Source: Solirubrum puertoriconensis
Lineage (GTDB): Bacteria; Bacteroidota; Bacteroidia; Cytophagales; Hymenobacteraceae
NCBI RefSeq assembly: GCF_001483135.1
Contig: NZ_LNAL01000003.1
Coordinates: 310,001 to 374,000 of the forward strand
Length of the DNA: 64,000 bases
Reading direction: 5' to 3'
Under the pieces are notes generated by a model. That model saw only the letters and a program-made list of their open reading frames with translations, had not been told where the DNA came from and ran no database searches. This document shows, in pieces, positions 24,132 through 33,581 of this stretch (positions within the stretch are counted from its first letter, which is position 1; every line of letters begins with the position of its first letter). Both the position numbers and the translations under genes were made by a program.

Positions 24132-27100
24132 TTAGTTGAAGATGTAGCGCAAGCCAATCTGCATCTGCCAGCGCGAACCGATACCGCCCGTGTCGTTGCG
24201 GAAGGTCGTGTTGAGCGCTTGTCCCGGCGTGATTGTTACGTCATTGCCCGAAACGGTGCGGGTGGGATTGGTAAGGTAACGGTACTCAAACACAGGCTGG
24301 CCTTGGGCGTTGTAGCCTACCCAGCTAAGCGGGGTGGTGCGGTTAGCCGTCTGGAACACGCCCCAATCCGAGTTGATCATGTTGCCGATGTTGAACACGT
24401 CAACGCTCAGCTGCAGGGTGTTCTTGCTTTCGCCAATGTTCGTGAACACGTCCTGGAGCAGGCGCAAGTCGAGGCGGTTCTGCCAAGGGCGAACAGCGCC
24501 GTTGCGCTCGGCATACTGGCCACGGCGGGTGCTCAGGTACTTATCTTGCTTGATGTAAGCATCCAAGTCGTTCCACTGCTGGTCGGCGGTGTACACCTGC
24601 TGTTGCGGCGTGCCTGAGAAGAAGGTGATGTTGCGCAATACAATCTCGTCGCGGCTGCGCGGCACGTACATCAGGTCGTTGTTGCCACCCGTACCGTCGC
24701 CGTTCATATCGCCAGCGTAGGTGTACGAGAAGCGGCCAGCCGGAGCGGCTTCGTAGAACAGCGAGATAGTGGTGCCTAGGTGGCCTAGGTACTCGCGGCG
24801 GTAAGAGGCCGAAGCCACCACGCGATGCTGCTGCAAGAAGTTCGAGTAAGCCAATACGTTAGCATTCGGGTCACCCGATACGGCACGGTCGCGCCAGATC
24901 GACTGGGCAATCGAGCCGCCGTCGTTCACCGACTTCGAATCGGAGTAGGTGTAAGCCGCGCTAGCGTAGAACCCGTTGCTGAAAGTTTTCTGCAACTGGC
25001 CGGTAACCGCGTACGAGTACCCCTTGTCGGTATTCTTCATCAGGATAGCATCCGTGATGTTGGGATTCGTCGGCGATACACCGCCTTGGCCGCCGTAGAT
25101 GCGGTTGTTGGCCGTGGTAGTAACTACGCCGTTGTTTTCCGAACCGCTGAGGGTGTAGAAGATTGGACGGTTATCAGCCCCGTTGGCGTTGCGTACCGAT
25201 TGCGGCAGGTTCACGTTCTGGTGATATACCCCGTTCAGGTCGCGGGTGTAAATGCCCTCTAGGGTACCAATGATGCCGCCGGGTAGTTCCTGATCGATAG
25301 CGGCGTTGGTGCGCCATACCTGCGGAAACTTGAAGTTGCGGTCCGTTACGGCCAGGTTGTACTGTGTATTGGCAGCAGCACCCACTGGGCGGTACTTGTT
25401 TACGTCGGCGTTGAAGTACGAGGGAGTACCACCCGTAGTCTGCCCAGCCGGGCGAGTAGTGGGGTTGATGGCGTTAGCCCCGCGCAAATCGTACGAGCCA
25501 AACTGCACGCCGTTGTTGCTGGCTTGGTTCGAAATCCACACGAACGGAACACGGCCGGTGAAGATACCCGTACCACCGCGCACTTGGGTCTTCTTGTTGT
25601 CGAACACATCCCAGTTGACACCTACGCGCGGCGAGAACAGCACACGGCTTTTGGGCAACTGGTCGGTTTCCAGCTTCACGCCGTCGCGGAAGGTCAGATT
25701 AGCCGCGTTGTTGTTGCGCGCAATGTCCGAGTAGATGATCGGTAAGTCGCCGCGTACTCCGTAGGTAACCTTCAGATTGTTGCGCACCGAGAATTCGTCC
25801 TGAATGTACAGGCCAAACTGGGCGGCTTTTGTTTCGGCGTAGGGGAAGGAGCCATCGGGCAAGGCCGAGTACTGCAGCTGGTAACGCTGTGCACCGCGCA
25901 CCAGCGCCGGGTTGCTATTGATTTGCGGTACACCGTTGGCATCGCGCACGTATCCGTACGGAGCCTCCTGCGTCACTGCCGAAGCGTAGAAATCGTCGAG
26001 CGAGTTATACTGGTAAGAGCCGTAGTAGTTAGGAGCGAAACCGTTGCGGAAGCGGTAGGCCTCGTTGTAGGTACCTAGGGTTACGTTGTGCTTGCCTAGA
26101 TAAGCAGTGAAGTTGTCGCCGGCCTGGAATACATCCGAATCAAGGATGTTGAACGCTGAGAAGGGTTCGTAACCAAACGTGGTCAGCGTGTTAGTTGCTG
26201 TTACGTTGTTAAGGTTTGCACCCGTGCTCAATCCCGTGGAGTTACCGATATCAACCAGCGGGAAGATGGTACCTGCCGGGCTTTCCCGGAAGTCACGGAA
26301 GCGCGAGTAGCCTGCCGTGAAGTTGTTAGAGAACCGGCTGCCGAAGGTGCTGTTCAACTCCGCAATCCACGAATCAAGGTTGTTGTTGATCGTGTAGTAC
26401 GACGAGAAGAAAGGCAGGCCAAACTGCGTTTGCGAACGGCTATTGCCGATGGCGTTTGAGCTGCTCGGCGAAATGTCGGCGTACGATCGTAGGAAGTTGT
26501 ATTTAACATTCAGGCGGTGCGCATCCGAAATGTTCCAGTCCAAGCGAGCCGTTGCTTTATCACTGTTCGAGCGCTGCTCAAAACCTTCGTAAGCACCCGG
26601 ATTGTAACCGTATTTCTGCTGCAGAAAGTTGCTCAGCACATCAAGGTCCGATGCCAGCGCCCGCGAGGTTTGCGAGTTGCCACCCGGAGCCGGCGTTTGG
26701 CCGGGGCGGTTGGCCACAAAGTTACCCGATGGCGGGTCGTTGCGGCGTTCTGATTCGGCGTTTAGGAAGAAGAACAGTTTGTCCTTGATAACCGGACCAC
26801 CTACTCGGAAACCGTAATTCTTAAGATTAAAGTTGGGGTAGTCTTGCTTCTCGTCCCCCACCTTGCTACCAACGAATTTCTGGTCGCGATAGAAACCGTA
26901 CACCGACGCCTGAAATTTGTTGGTGCCCGAGCGGGTTACGGCGTTGATACCAGCGCCCGTAAAGGAGCCTTGCCGTACGTCGTACGGCGCAATGCTTACC
27001 TGAATCTGGTCGATAGCATCGAGCGAGATAGGCTGAGCACCGGCCTGACCGCCAACCGTCGGCGAAAGGCCGAACGAATTGTTGAAGATGGCGCCATCAA

Positions 27101-27653
27101 TGGTGATGTTGTTGTACCCGCCGTTACGACCTGCAAAGCTTTGGCCGTTTGCCTGAGGCGTCAGGCGCGTCATGTCATTAAACGAACGGTTCAACGTAGG
27201 CAGACGCTCGATCTGCTCGCGCTGAATAGTGGTAGCTGCACCCGTACGACCTGCGTTGATTACCGGGTTTTGAGCACCAGTGATGGTAACGCCTGCTAGC
27301 TCGGTGGTAGCCTCGCTCAGGTTTACATCGAGGCGCTGCGTTTGACCTAGGGTCAGAAAAATGCCCTCCCGAGTGGTTTCCTGGTAACCCACAAAAGTCA
27401 CCCGAATGGTATAAGGACCACCCACGCGCATGTTCTGCAAGTTGTAGCGCCCTTCCGAGTTTGTTGGGGCTACGTACTGCGTTCCGGTAGGAGTGTGCAC
27501 GGCAATTACCGTGGCGCCCGGCAAACCTTGCCCCGATTTATCGGTGATTACCCCGCTCATAGCGGAGGTGGTTACGCCTTGCCCCCAACCTTGCGAAGCA
27601 GTAGCTACCAGCAGCGTGGGAGCCAATAGGTGGTGAACAAATCTGTGTTTCAT
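24132..27653 (-). CDS. Oar-like TonB-dependent outer-membrane receptor
   Basis: A 1173-residue receptor from ATG 27653 (MKHRFVHHLLAPTLLVATAS); a further in-frame start 27 bp upstream would spoil the signal peptide. After cleavage near GWGQG comes a carboxypeptidase-regulatory-like domain (about 30-115: GVITDKSGQGLPGATVIAVH, GPYTIRVTFVGYQ). The plug domain follows (about 125-260, LPTLNRSFNDMTRLTPQANG, NNITIDGAIFNNSFGLS, GINAVTRSGTNKF), and then a beta-barrel to the end with the terminal strand MQIGLRYIFN. Length and plug fit the Oar/OmpA-related TonB group. No SusD partner is adjacent, so it is not a normal SusCD pair. The N-terminal 230 residues are nearly the same as in the next receptor upstream. 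Confidence 0.93.
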   Translation of the reverse strand: MKHRFVHHLLAPTLLVATASQGWGQGVTTSAMSGVITDKSGQGLPGATVIAVHTPTGTQYVAPTNSEGRYNLQNMRVGGPYTIRVTFVGYQETTREGIFLTLGQTQRLDVNLSEATTELAGVTITGAQNPVINAGRTGAATTIQREQIERLPTLNRSFNDMTRLTPQANGQSFAGRNGGYNNITIDGAIFNNSFGLSPTVGGQAGAQPISLDAIDQIQVSIAPYDVRQGSFTGAGINAVTRSGTNKFQASVYGFYRDQKFVGSKVGDEKQDYPNFNLKNYGFRVGGPVIKDKLFFFLNAESERRNDPPSGNFVANRPGQTPAPGGNSQTSRALASDLDVLSNFLQQKYGYNPGAYEGFEQRSNSDKATARLDWNISDAHRLNVKYNFLRSYADISPSSSNAIGNSRSQTQFGLPFFSSYYTINNNLDSWIAELNSTFGSRFSNNFTAGYSRFRDFRESPAGTIFPLVDIGNSTGLSTGANLNNVTATNTLTTFGYEPFSAFNILDSDVFQAGDNFTAYLGKHNVTLGTYNEAYRFRNGFAPNYYGSYQYNSLDDFYASAVTQEAPYGYVRDANGVPQINSNPALVRGAQRYQLQYSALPDGSFPYAETKAAQFGLYIQDEFSVRNNLKVTYGVRGDLPIIYSDIARNNNAANLTFRDGVKLETDQLPKSRVLFSPRVGVNWDVFDNKKTQVRGGTGIFTGRVPFVWISNQASNNGVQFGSYDLRGANAINPTTRPAGQTTGGTPSYFNADVNKYRPVGAAANTQYNLAVTDRNFKFPQVWRTNAAIDQELPGGIIGTLEGIYTRDLNGVYHQNVNLPQSVRNANGADNRPIFYTLSGSENNGVVTTTANNRIYGGQGGVSPTNPNITDAILMKNTDKGYSYAVTGQLQKTFSNGFYASAAYTYSDSKSVNDGGSIAQSIWRDRAVSGDPNANVLAYSNFLQQHRVVASASYRREYLGHLGTTISLFYEAAPAGRFSYTYAGDMNGDGTGGNNDLMYVPRSRDEIVLRNITFFSGTPQQQVYTADQQWNDLDAYIKQDKYLSTRRGQYAERNGAVRPWQNRLDLRLLQDVFTNIGESKNTLQLSVDVFNIGNMINSDWGVFQTANRTTPLSWVGYNAQGQPVFEYRYLTNPTRTVSGNDVTITPGQALNTTFRNDTGGIGSRWQMQIGLRYIFN

Positions 27654-27677
27654 AAGAGCTGTTGTGGAAACCGGCCA

Positions 27678-27685
27678 CAAAATTA
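27678..27685 (-). promoter_or_regulatory. Probable -7 promoter box TAATTTTG
   Basis: A full match to TAnnTTTG on the minus strand, 24 bp before the start codon of the first TonB-dependent receptor. It predicts a leader of under 20 bases. A weaker box (TACTTTCG, 27734-27741) lies further upstream. Confidence 0.45.
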
Positions 27686-27805
27686 GCTCTCAGCTATCGG
27701 CGCAATTTTACCGAATTGTTAATTAACAGGACACGAAAGTAAAATCGGAGTCTTGGCTAAATATAATATATGATTATTACTATACGAAAACTGTTTGTTA
27801 AAAGA

Positions 27806-27834
27806 AAAAGGGCGGAGAATTTCTCCGCCCTTTT
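27806..27834 (-). terminator. Rho-independent terminator after the second TonB-dependent receptor
   Basis: Perfect 14-bp arms (27806-27819 and 27821-27834) with T-rich flank on the minus strand (CCCTTTTTCTTTT). It starts 24 bp past the receptor stop codon. Confidence 0.85.
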
Positions 27835-27858
27835 GGGTATTCTGAAAGCTTGATTCGC

Positions 27859-30800
27859 TTAGTTGAACGTGTAGCGTACGCCCAACTGACCTTGCCAACG
27901 CGAAGCGAAAGCCGAGAAGTCGTATGGACGGTAGCCGTTGTTCGCGAATGTTGCCGGGAACGAGAACTGCGGACGAACGTTCGGAGCACCGGTAGTTTCC
28001 GGACGCAGCAACTCAACAGCGTTGTTAGCCACGAAGTACTGACGACCCCATTCGTTGTTCAGTAGGTTGCCTACGTTCTGGATGTCGAAAGTAACCTGCA
28101 GGGTATTGCGCTTGCCACCAGCCATGAAGTTGAAGTCCTGAGCAACACGGATATCAACTTGGTGTGTCCAAGGCGTACGAGCGGCAAAGCGCTCAGCGTA
28201 CTGACCACGGCGGCTACGCAGGTACGGATCTTTCTGGATGAACGTCTCCAACTGATTGCGGATTTCGTCAATCGAACGCGTATCAGATGTGCCGGATTTT
28301 ACGATGTCAATTTCGTTTGCATCGCGAGCATCACGCGGGATGTAGATCAGGTCGTTCGAGAACGCGCCGTCGTTGTTCAGGTCGCGACCACCTTGGCCAT
28401 ATACGTAGGCGATGGGCGAGCCCGACAGACCTTCGTAGATAACCGAGAAGTTGGTAGCCAGTTTGTCGCCAGCGTAGCGCAAGGTGTAACCGCCAGTTGC
28501 CAATACGCGATGACGACGGTCGTTAGCCGAGAAGCCCAGCTCGGGGTTGTTCGGATCTGCCTGCACCTGGTTGAACTGCCAGTTCGAAAGAGCTGTGCTG
28601 CTTGCGCCGCTGTTCACTTCTTTCGACATGCCGTAGGTATAAGCTACGCTTGTGTTCAGGCCGTTTGTGAATGCTTTCTGCAACTGGGCAGTAGCATTAT
28701 AACGGTAACCTTTGTTGGTGTTGTCGAGCTGCAGAACGTTGGTGTAGTTCGAGAAGCGCTGACGAGCCGAAGGATAAACCGGACGGTTGTCGGGACCAGC
28801 TAGGCGGCCGTTAGGCTCTACAAGGTTGATGTTCTTGTAGTAGATGTCATTCAGGGTTTTCGAGTAAATACCCTCAACGGTGGCTACGATGTCACCAGGC
28901 AGGCGGAAGTCAACGGCCAAGTTCGTGCGCCATACTTGCGGCAGCTTGAAATTCTTGTCAATAACGTTGATTTCGGATGTGCCAGTGGAAGCAAAAGTCG
29001 ATGGGAACAGAGCCGGATCGGTAATCACAGCAGGGTACTGCGTGTTAGCACCGGTGCCGGTTGGGCGTCGGTCGATAGCGCCTTGGATCAAACCGCTATT
29101 GGTGAATCCGTTCGAAATCCACACGAACGGAACACGGCCGGTAAATACACCTGTACCACCGCGTACCTGCACTTTAGCATCGTTGTTTACGTCCCAGTTG
29201 AAGCCCAAACGCGGAGCCCACAGAAGCTGACCGTTGGGGGTATTCTGGGTGTTGATGTTGCTGCCGAAACGCTCGGTAACCGGTGCGTTGAAACCAGGCT
29301 TGTCGAAGAAGAACGGAACGTCAAGGCGCACACCCAACGTCAGGCGCAGGTTCTCAATCGGCGAGTATTCGTCCTGAGCGTAAACGCCGGCTTGCATAGC
29401 ATTGAAAGTGGCTTCGCCGTTGTTAGCAGTAGCATAAGCAGCTTGCAAACGGTTTGGGCGCTCGTTCAAGAAATCAGCAAGCGAGTTAAACTGGTAGTAA
29501 CCAACCCCGTTGTTGATAAACAGGTTACGGAACTTGAAGAACTCGTTGTGAGTACCCAAGGTGATGGTATGCTTACCAATTGCCCGGGTAACGTTATCGG
29601 TGAATTCGAAGATATCCTGATCTAGCTCGTTAAAGCCCGAGCTACGTTCAGTGCCAAAGGTGTAGCGACGACCTTCGTTATTAATCTCGAAGGTTGGGAA
29701 CAGGCGCTCTGGAGTAGTACGGTTGTCGCGAATGCGCGTGTAGCTTACCAGCAGTTTGTTTGAGAAGTTACCCAAACGGCTATTTAGTTCAGCTACTGTG
29801 CTGTTAGTAGTGTTGTTGTTTTGGAAAACGTTGTTTCCAAAACGCAATTGCGTCGAGCTACGCGAGATATTATCATCGAACGCTTCAACAAAGTTGTGGC
29901 GCACCGTCAGCTGGTGGTTCTGCGACAGGTTGAAGTCAAGACGACCGAAAATACGGTTGCTTTCGGTACGGCGGTCTATGTTCAGGAAATCACCAACGTT
30001 GTAGCCATATTTCGTAGCGGCTGCGTTAGCAATCTGGTTAATCTCCTCCAACCGTATCTGAGAATCAGAATTACCAGGAACGAAGCCTAGGGGCTCTTTG
30101 CGGCGGCTGATTTCGCCGTTCAGGAAGAAGAACACTTTGTCCTTCACGATAGCGCCGCCTACACGGGCACCCGTTTGGTAGTTGTAGAACTCAGCCGCTT
30201 TGGTGCGAGGCTCTGTTACACTCTTGCCTACTACTTCTTGGTTGCGACCGAAACCGTAAATCGAAGCGGACAGATCGTTGGTGCCCGAACGCGTTACGGC
30301 GTTGATGCCACCACCGGTGAAGTTACCAAGGGTTACGTCGTAAGGAGCAACTACAATTTGGAGTTCTTGTACGGCGTCGAGCGAGATAGGCTGAGTGCCG
30401 GCGTTGCCACCGGGAGTACCGCTGCCCGACAGGCCGAACACGTCGTTGTTTACAGCACCGTCGATGGTGATGTTGTTGTAGCGGTTGTTAGCACCACCGA
30501 TCGAGCTGCTGCCACCACCGTTAGCCTGCGGCGACACACGGATGAAGTCCTGCAGGTTACGGTTCAGGGTGGGCAGACGCTCAATTTGTTCGCGCTGAAC
30601 AGCGGTAGAAGCACCCGTACGACCAGCATTGATAACCGGGTCGCGGCGGCCAGCAATTTCTACGCCTTGCAGCGTTTGCGTTTGCTCGCTCAGGTTTACG
30701 TCGAGGCGCTGGGTTTGGCCCAGCGTCAGGAAGATGCCTTCGCGCACGGCTTCCTGGTAGCCTACGAAAGTTACACGGATGGTGTAAGGACCACCTACGC

Positions 30801-31026
30801 GCATGTTCTGAATGTTGTAACGACCTTCAGAGTTGGTCGGTGCCACGTACTGGGTACCAGTAGGCGTGTGCACGGCAATTACCGTCGCGCCTGGTAGCCC
30901 TTCACCAGCTTTGTCGGTAATTGTACCACCCATCGCCGACGTTGTAGCGCCTTGTCCCCAGCTGGGAGCAGCGGCTACAACGATCAGAGTTGGAGCCAAG
31001 AGATGGTGAATAAATTTGTTTGTCAT
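27859..31026 (-). CDS. Oar-like TonB-dependent outer-membrane receptor (paralogue)
   Basis: A 1055-residue receptor with a signal peptide (MTNKFIHHLLAPTLIVVAAA, cleavage near SWGQ), a carboxypeptidase-regulatory-like domain (GTITDKAGEGLPGATVIAVH), a plug (LPTLNRNLQDFIRVSPQANG, NNITIDGAVNNDVFGLSGSG) and a barrel ending GQLGVRYTFN. The first 120 residues differ from those of the downstream receptor (24,132-27,653) at only a few positions, while the barrels differ widely and are 118 residues apart in length. This indicates a tandem duplication in which the ligand-binding barrel diverged. Its own terminator lies between the two genes, so they are separate transcripts. Ligand unknown. Confidence 0.93.
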   Translation of the reverse strand: MTNKFIHHLLAPTLIVVAAAPSWGQGATTSAMGGTITDKAGEGLPGATVIAVHTPTGTQYVAPTNSEGRYNIQNMRVGGPYTIRVTFVGYQEAVREGIFLTLGQTQRLDVNLSEQTQTLQGVEIAGRRDPVINAGRTGASTAVQREQIERLPTLNRNLQDFIRVSPQANGGGSSSIGGANNRYNNITIDGAVNNDVFGLSGSGTPGGNAGTQPISLDAVQELQIVVAPYDVTLGNFTGGGINAVTRSGTNDLSASIYGFGRNQEVVGKSVTEPRTKAAEFYNYQTGARVGGAIVKDKVFFFLNGEISRRKEPLGFVPGNSDSQIRLEEINQIANAAATKYGYNVGDFLNIDRRTESNRIFGRLDFNLSQNHQLTVRHNFVEAFDDNISRSSTQLRFGNNVFQNNNTTNSTVAELNSRLGNFSNKLLVSYTRIRDNRTTPERLFPTFEINNEGRRYTFGTERSSGFNELDQDIFEFTDNVTRAIGKHTITLGTHNEFFKFRNLFINNGVGYYQFNSLADFLNERPNRLQAAYATANNGEATFNAMQAGVYAQDEYSPIENLRLTLGVRLDVPFFFDKPGFNAPVTERFGSNINTQNTPNGQLLWAPRLGFNWDVNNDAKVQVRGGTGVFTGRVPFVWISNGFTNSGLIQGAIDRRPTGTGANTQYPAVITDPALFPSTFASTGTSEINVIDKNFKLPQVWRTNLAVDFRLPGDIVATVEGIYSKTLNDIYYKNINLVEPNGRLAGPDNRPVYPSARQRFSNYTNVLQLDNTNKGYRYNATAQLQKAFTNGLNTSVAYTYGMSKEVNSGASSTALSNWQFNQVQADPNNPELGFSANDRRHRVLATGGYTLRYAGDKLATNFSVIYEGLSGSPIAYVYGQGGRDLNNDGAFSNDLIYIPRDARDANEIDIVKSGTSDTRSIDEIRNQLETFIQKDPYLRSRRGQYAERFAARTPWTHQVDIRVAQDFNFMAGGKRNTLQVTFDIQNVGNLLNNEWGRQYFVANNAVELLRPETTGAPNVRPQFSFPATFANNGYRPYDFSAFASRWQGQLGVRYTFN

Positions 31027-31322
31027 GTGTGCGTTTGAGAAACGGTGAGCTAAGCTATTGTTCGACGTTGCGGAGTGGCTAAATCGTGCTGAGCATACAG
31101 CCTTGGGTTGATCAAGTGAACAAGCCCTTACTGGTTCAGAAAGTGTTTAGGTGGCCGCAACAAGAGACATCAGAAGAAGCGCTGGCCAGATAGCCATGTA
31201 CAAACGGGCGCACAGGTGCTGCATGCAGGCAGCAAAGTGTCTGTTAACTAGCAGGGTTGGTTTGTCTGTTAGACGAGACTTCATGCACGAGGCGAAATTC
31301 GCCGCAAAGCTACGATGGAATT
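31027..31322. other. Intergenic region upstream of the second TonB-dependent receptor
   Basis: About 296 bases without a credible gene. A minus-strand TAGCTTTG box at 31305-31312 would start a transcript with a leader of roughly 275 bases before the receptor, long enough for a regulatory structure, although I could not draw a known riboswitch. The short plus-strand frame here (31151-31339) has no coding signs. Confidence 0.5.
31305..31312 (-). promoter_or_regulatory. Probable -7 promoter box TAGCTTTG with long leader
   Basis: A full match to TAnnTTTG on the minus strand. It is 280 bases from the receptor start codon and close to the end of the NlpC/P60 gene (31323). No correctly spaced -33 element is clear. 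Confidence 0.4.
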
Positions 31323-32012
31323 TCACAACTTTGGTCTAACTGCTTTAATAAAGCGACTCAAATAATAATCGCTTTCTAAGGCATTCTCCACAACACCTAA
31401 CGACGTGGAAGAGTGGATGAACTGAACGCCTTCTTCGCTGACTTCGGTAACGAGGCCAACGTGCGTAATGCTGTTGCTACCAGGCGAGCCTCCAAAAAAT
31501 ACCAAATCTCCTGCCTGTAAATCCTGCGGGCGAATCGGGTCGCCCCAGGCAGCTTGTTCGTTTGAGGAACGAGGAATCTGAATGCCAGCTGCCCCAAACG
31601 ACACATTTAATAAGCCCGAGCAATCGAGCCCTAGGCGGGTAGTGCCACCAAATTTGTAGGGAGTGCCGCGGTAAGTGCGGGCCGTTTCGATAACGGTAGC
31701 CAGCTGCCGGTCGATGGAGGCCGGGCTGCTCGTGCTTTTGGGGCCACGGGTTACGATTTTACGGCCTCCGCTGCTCATACGAGAGCTAGTCTTGACTTTT
31801 GTCTTGCTAACCGAGCCGCCTACCGGGCGTCCGCGCCGCTCGGCGGCTTTGATGCGCGCAATTTCTTGGGCCGAATAATAGCGGCCGTTGCGGTAGTTTA
31901 ACTTCTTGGTTCCTTGGCAACTAGCGAGGAGCAGAAGGATGGGTAGGAGCAGTAACGGCAACCGGTAGATGGGCCGGAGTGAATGCCGTACCTTTGGGAA
32001 CGTTTTCCGCAT
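31323..32012 (-). CDS. NlpC/P60 family cell-wall endopeptidase, lipoprotein
   Basis: A 229-residue lipoprotein: a long basic N-terminus, a hydrophobic stretch and lipobox LLLASC (Cys32), a charged Ser/Lys-rich linker (about 40-100), and a C-terminal NlpC/P60 (C40) domain. The catalytic Cys is in LDCSGLLNVSF and the His in SITHVGLVTEV; the third polar residue is His in VQFIHSST. It should cut peptide bridges in peptidoglycan from the periplasmic face of a membrane. The start codon is 18 bp from the divergent GlcD gene and 6 bases from a TATCTTTG box, so its mRNA should be leaderless. Confidence 0.93.
   Translation of the reverse strand: MRKTFPKVRHSLRPIYRLPLLLLPILLLLASCQGTKKLNYRNGRYYSAQEIARIKAAERRGRPVGGSVSKTKVKTSSRMSSGGRKIVTRGPKSTSSPASIDRQLATVIETARTYRGTPYKFGGTTRLGLDCSGLLNVSFGAAGIQIPRSSNEQAAWGDPIRPQDLQAGDLVFFGGSPGSNSITHVGLVTEVSEEGVQFIHSSTSLGVVENALESDYYLSRFIKAVRPKL
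31989..31996 (+). promoter_or_regulatory. -7 promoter box TACCTTTG of the FAD oxidase gene
   Basis: A full match to TAnnTTTG. It lies inside the start of the divergent NlpC/P60 gene and 34 bp before the oxidase ATG at 32031. Confidence 0.6.
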
Positions 32013-32017
32013 CGAGA

Positions 32018-32025
32018 CAAAGATA
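32018..32025 (-). promoter_or_regulatory. -7 promoter box TATCTTTG of the NlpC/P60 gene
   Basis: A full match to TAnnTTTG on the minus strand, ending 6 bases before the start codon at 32012. Transcription starting at the usual distance would begin at or next to the A of the ATG. Confidence 0.6.
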
Positions 32026-32030
32026 CGCGA

Positions 32031-33461
32031 ATGGCTCAGTTACTTGAAGAAATACAGTTTGGGCAGCTAACTCCAACTTTGCTTAGCGCCTTCGAAGAGA
32101 TTGTTGGAACTAGCCACGTGCTCACTCCGGCGCGCCTCGAGGAGGACGAGTACGCCCGCTACGGCCGCGACCACACCGAGGACCTAGCGTTTCGACCCGA
32201 TGTAGTGCTGCGGCCTGCAAACGCTGACGAGGTTAGCCGTATTATGCGCTTGTGCTACGAACACCGCATCCCGGTTACGCCCCGCGGAGCTGGTACCGGG
32301 CTGAGCGGCGGTGCATTGCCAACCTATCAAGGTGTGGTGCTGAGCACCGAGCGCCTCAACCAAATCCTGAACATTGATCAGCGTAACCTGCAGGCTACCG
32401 TGGAGCCTGGGGTTATCAATGAGGTTTTTCAGAATGCCGTAAAGGAAGTGGGCCTATTTTACCCTCCCGATCCGGCTAGTAAAGGGAGTTGCTCCCTAGG
32501 TGGCAACCTAGCACACAGCAGCGGGGGGCCTAAGGCCGTGAAATACGGTACTACCCGCGACTATGTCTTGAATTTGGAGGTTGTGCTGCCAACGGGCGAA
32601 ATCATTTGGACTGCCGCCAACACCCTTAAGAACTCTACCGGCTATAACCTCACGCAGCTGATGATTGGCTCGGAAGGAACACTGGGCATCATCACCAAGG
32701 TGGTTTTCCGGTTGTTGCCTTACCCGCAGCAAAACATCCTCATGCTGGTACCTTTTAGGCAAGAGGAGCAAGCAGCTGAGGCGGTATCTGCGGTTTTTCG
32801 TGCGGGTATTATTCCATCGGGGATGGAGTTTATGGAGCGCGAAGCCATTGTGTGGTCGTCGGAGTACCTGCAGATACCTCTTTCGCTGCCCGACGACGTA
32901 CGCGCCCACCTGCTGATAGAGCTGGATGGACAGGACTTGGATCAGCTCTACAAAGAAGCAGAGCAGGTGTATGCTGTGCTCGAGAACTACGACGTAGGCG
33001 AAATACTGCTGGCCGATACGGCCGCGCAGAAGGACGAGCTGTGGAAAATCCGGCGCAACATTGGCAACGCTGTACGCTACAACTCAGTTTATAAAGAGGA
33101 GGATACGGTAGTGCCACGCGCCGAGCTGCCCACCCTGCTGAAGGGAGTGAAAACCCTAGGTGAACAATATGGCTTCAAGAGCGTGTGCTACGGCCATGCC
33201 GGCGACGGCAACCTGCATGTAAACATTATCCGCGGCGAGTTACCGGATGAGATGTGGCACGAAGGACTCAAGCAACCCATCCGGGAGTTGTTTCAGCTGT
33301 GCGTGCGCCTAGGTGGTACCATCAGCGGGGAGCATGGTATCGGTCTGGTGCAGCGGCCCTACATTGGCATTGCCCTAGGTGATGTGCAACTAAACCTGAT
33401 GCGGGGCATCAAACAAGTTTTCGATCCGCAGGGTATCATGAACCCGGGCAAAATTTTCTAA
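32031..33461 (+). CDS. glcD: FAD-linked oxidase, GlcD/D-lactate dehydrogenase type
   Basis: A 476-residue flavoprotein from ATG 32031 (MAQLLEEIQFGQL); the frame is open 16 codons further up, but that part covers its own promoter. The FAD-binding type-4 domain (about 45-225) shows RPANADEVSRIMRLCYEH, PVTPRGAGTGLSGGALPTYQ and LMIGSEGTLGIITKV; the C-terminal oxidase domain has CYGHAGDGNLHVNII and GGTISGEHGIG, with the two His residues that form the active site. It should oxidise glycolate, D-lactate or a related 2-hydroxy acid, feeding electrons to a quinone or other acceptor. No GlcE or GlcF subunits are adjacent, so it resembles the single-subunit type. The gene symbol marks the family, not a proven substrate. 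Confidence 0.92.
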   Translation: MAQLLEEIQFGQLTPTLLSAFEEIVGTSHVLTPARLEEDEYARYGRDHTEDLAFRPDVVLRPANADEVSRIMRLCYEHRIPVTPRGAGTGLSGGALPTYQGVVLSTERLNQILNIDQRNLQATVEPGVINEVFQNAVKEVGLFYPPDPASKGSCSLGGNLAHSSGGPKAVKYGTTRDYVLNLEVVLPTGEIIWTAANTLKNSTGYNLTQLMIGSEGTLGIITKVVFRLLPYPQQNILMLVPFRQEEQAAEAVSAVFRAGIIPSGMEFMEREAIVWSSEYLQIPLSLPDDVRAHLLIELDGQDLDQLYKEAEQVYAVLENYDVGEILLADTAAQKDELWKIRRNIGNAVRYNSVYKEEDTVVPRAELPTLLKGVKTLGEQYGFKSVCYGHAGDGNLHVNIIRGELPDEMWHEGLKQPIRELFQLCVRLGGTISGEHGIGLVQRPYIGIALGDVQLNLMRGIKQVFDPQGIMNPGKIF

Positions 33462-33494
33462 ACCAACTCCGCAATCTGACTAAGCCCAGGTTAT

Positions 33495-33539
33495 TAAAGC
33501 GAAAGACTGCACCCAAGCTGGGTACGGTCTTTCGCTTTA
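33495..33539 (+). terminator. Terminator between glcD and the ACBP gene
   Basis: A 13-bp stem (33495-33507 with 33527-33539) carries an inner stem (ACCCA with TGGGT). It lies 34 bp after the oxidase stop codon, between two convergent genes, and could serve both. Confidence 0.78.
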
Positions 33540-33581
33540 TAAGCGGCTTTAAAGCTCTTGCCGAACAAAGCAGCGGTTAAG

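Noticed and set aside
24132-31026. A SusC/SusD polysaccharide utilisation locus
   Set aside because: Both receptors are Oar-like and there is no SusD, glycoside hydrolase or sensor gene next to them.
31151-31339. A plus-strand 62-codon frame upstream of the TonB-dependent receptor
   Set aside because: It overlaps the receptor's leader and the end of the NlpC/P60 gene and has no coding signs.
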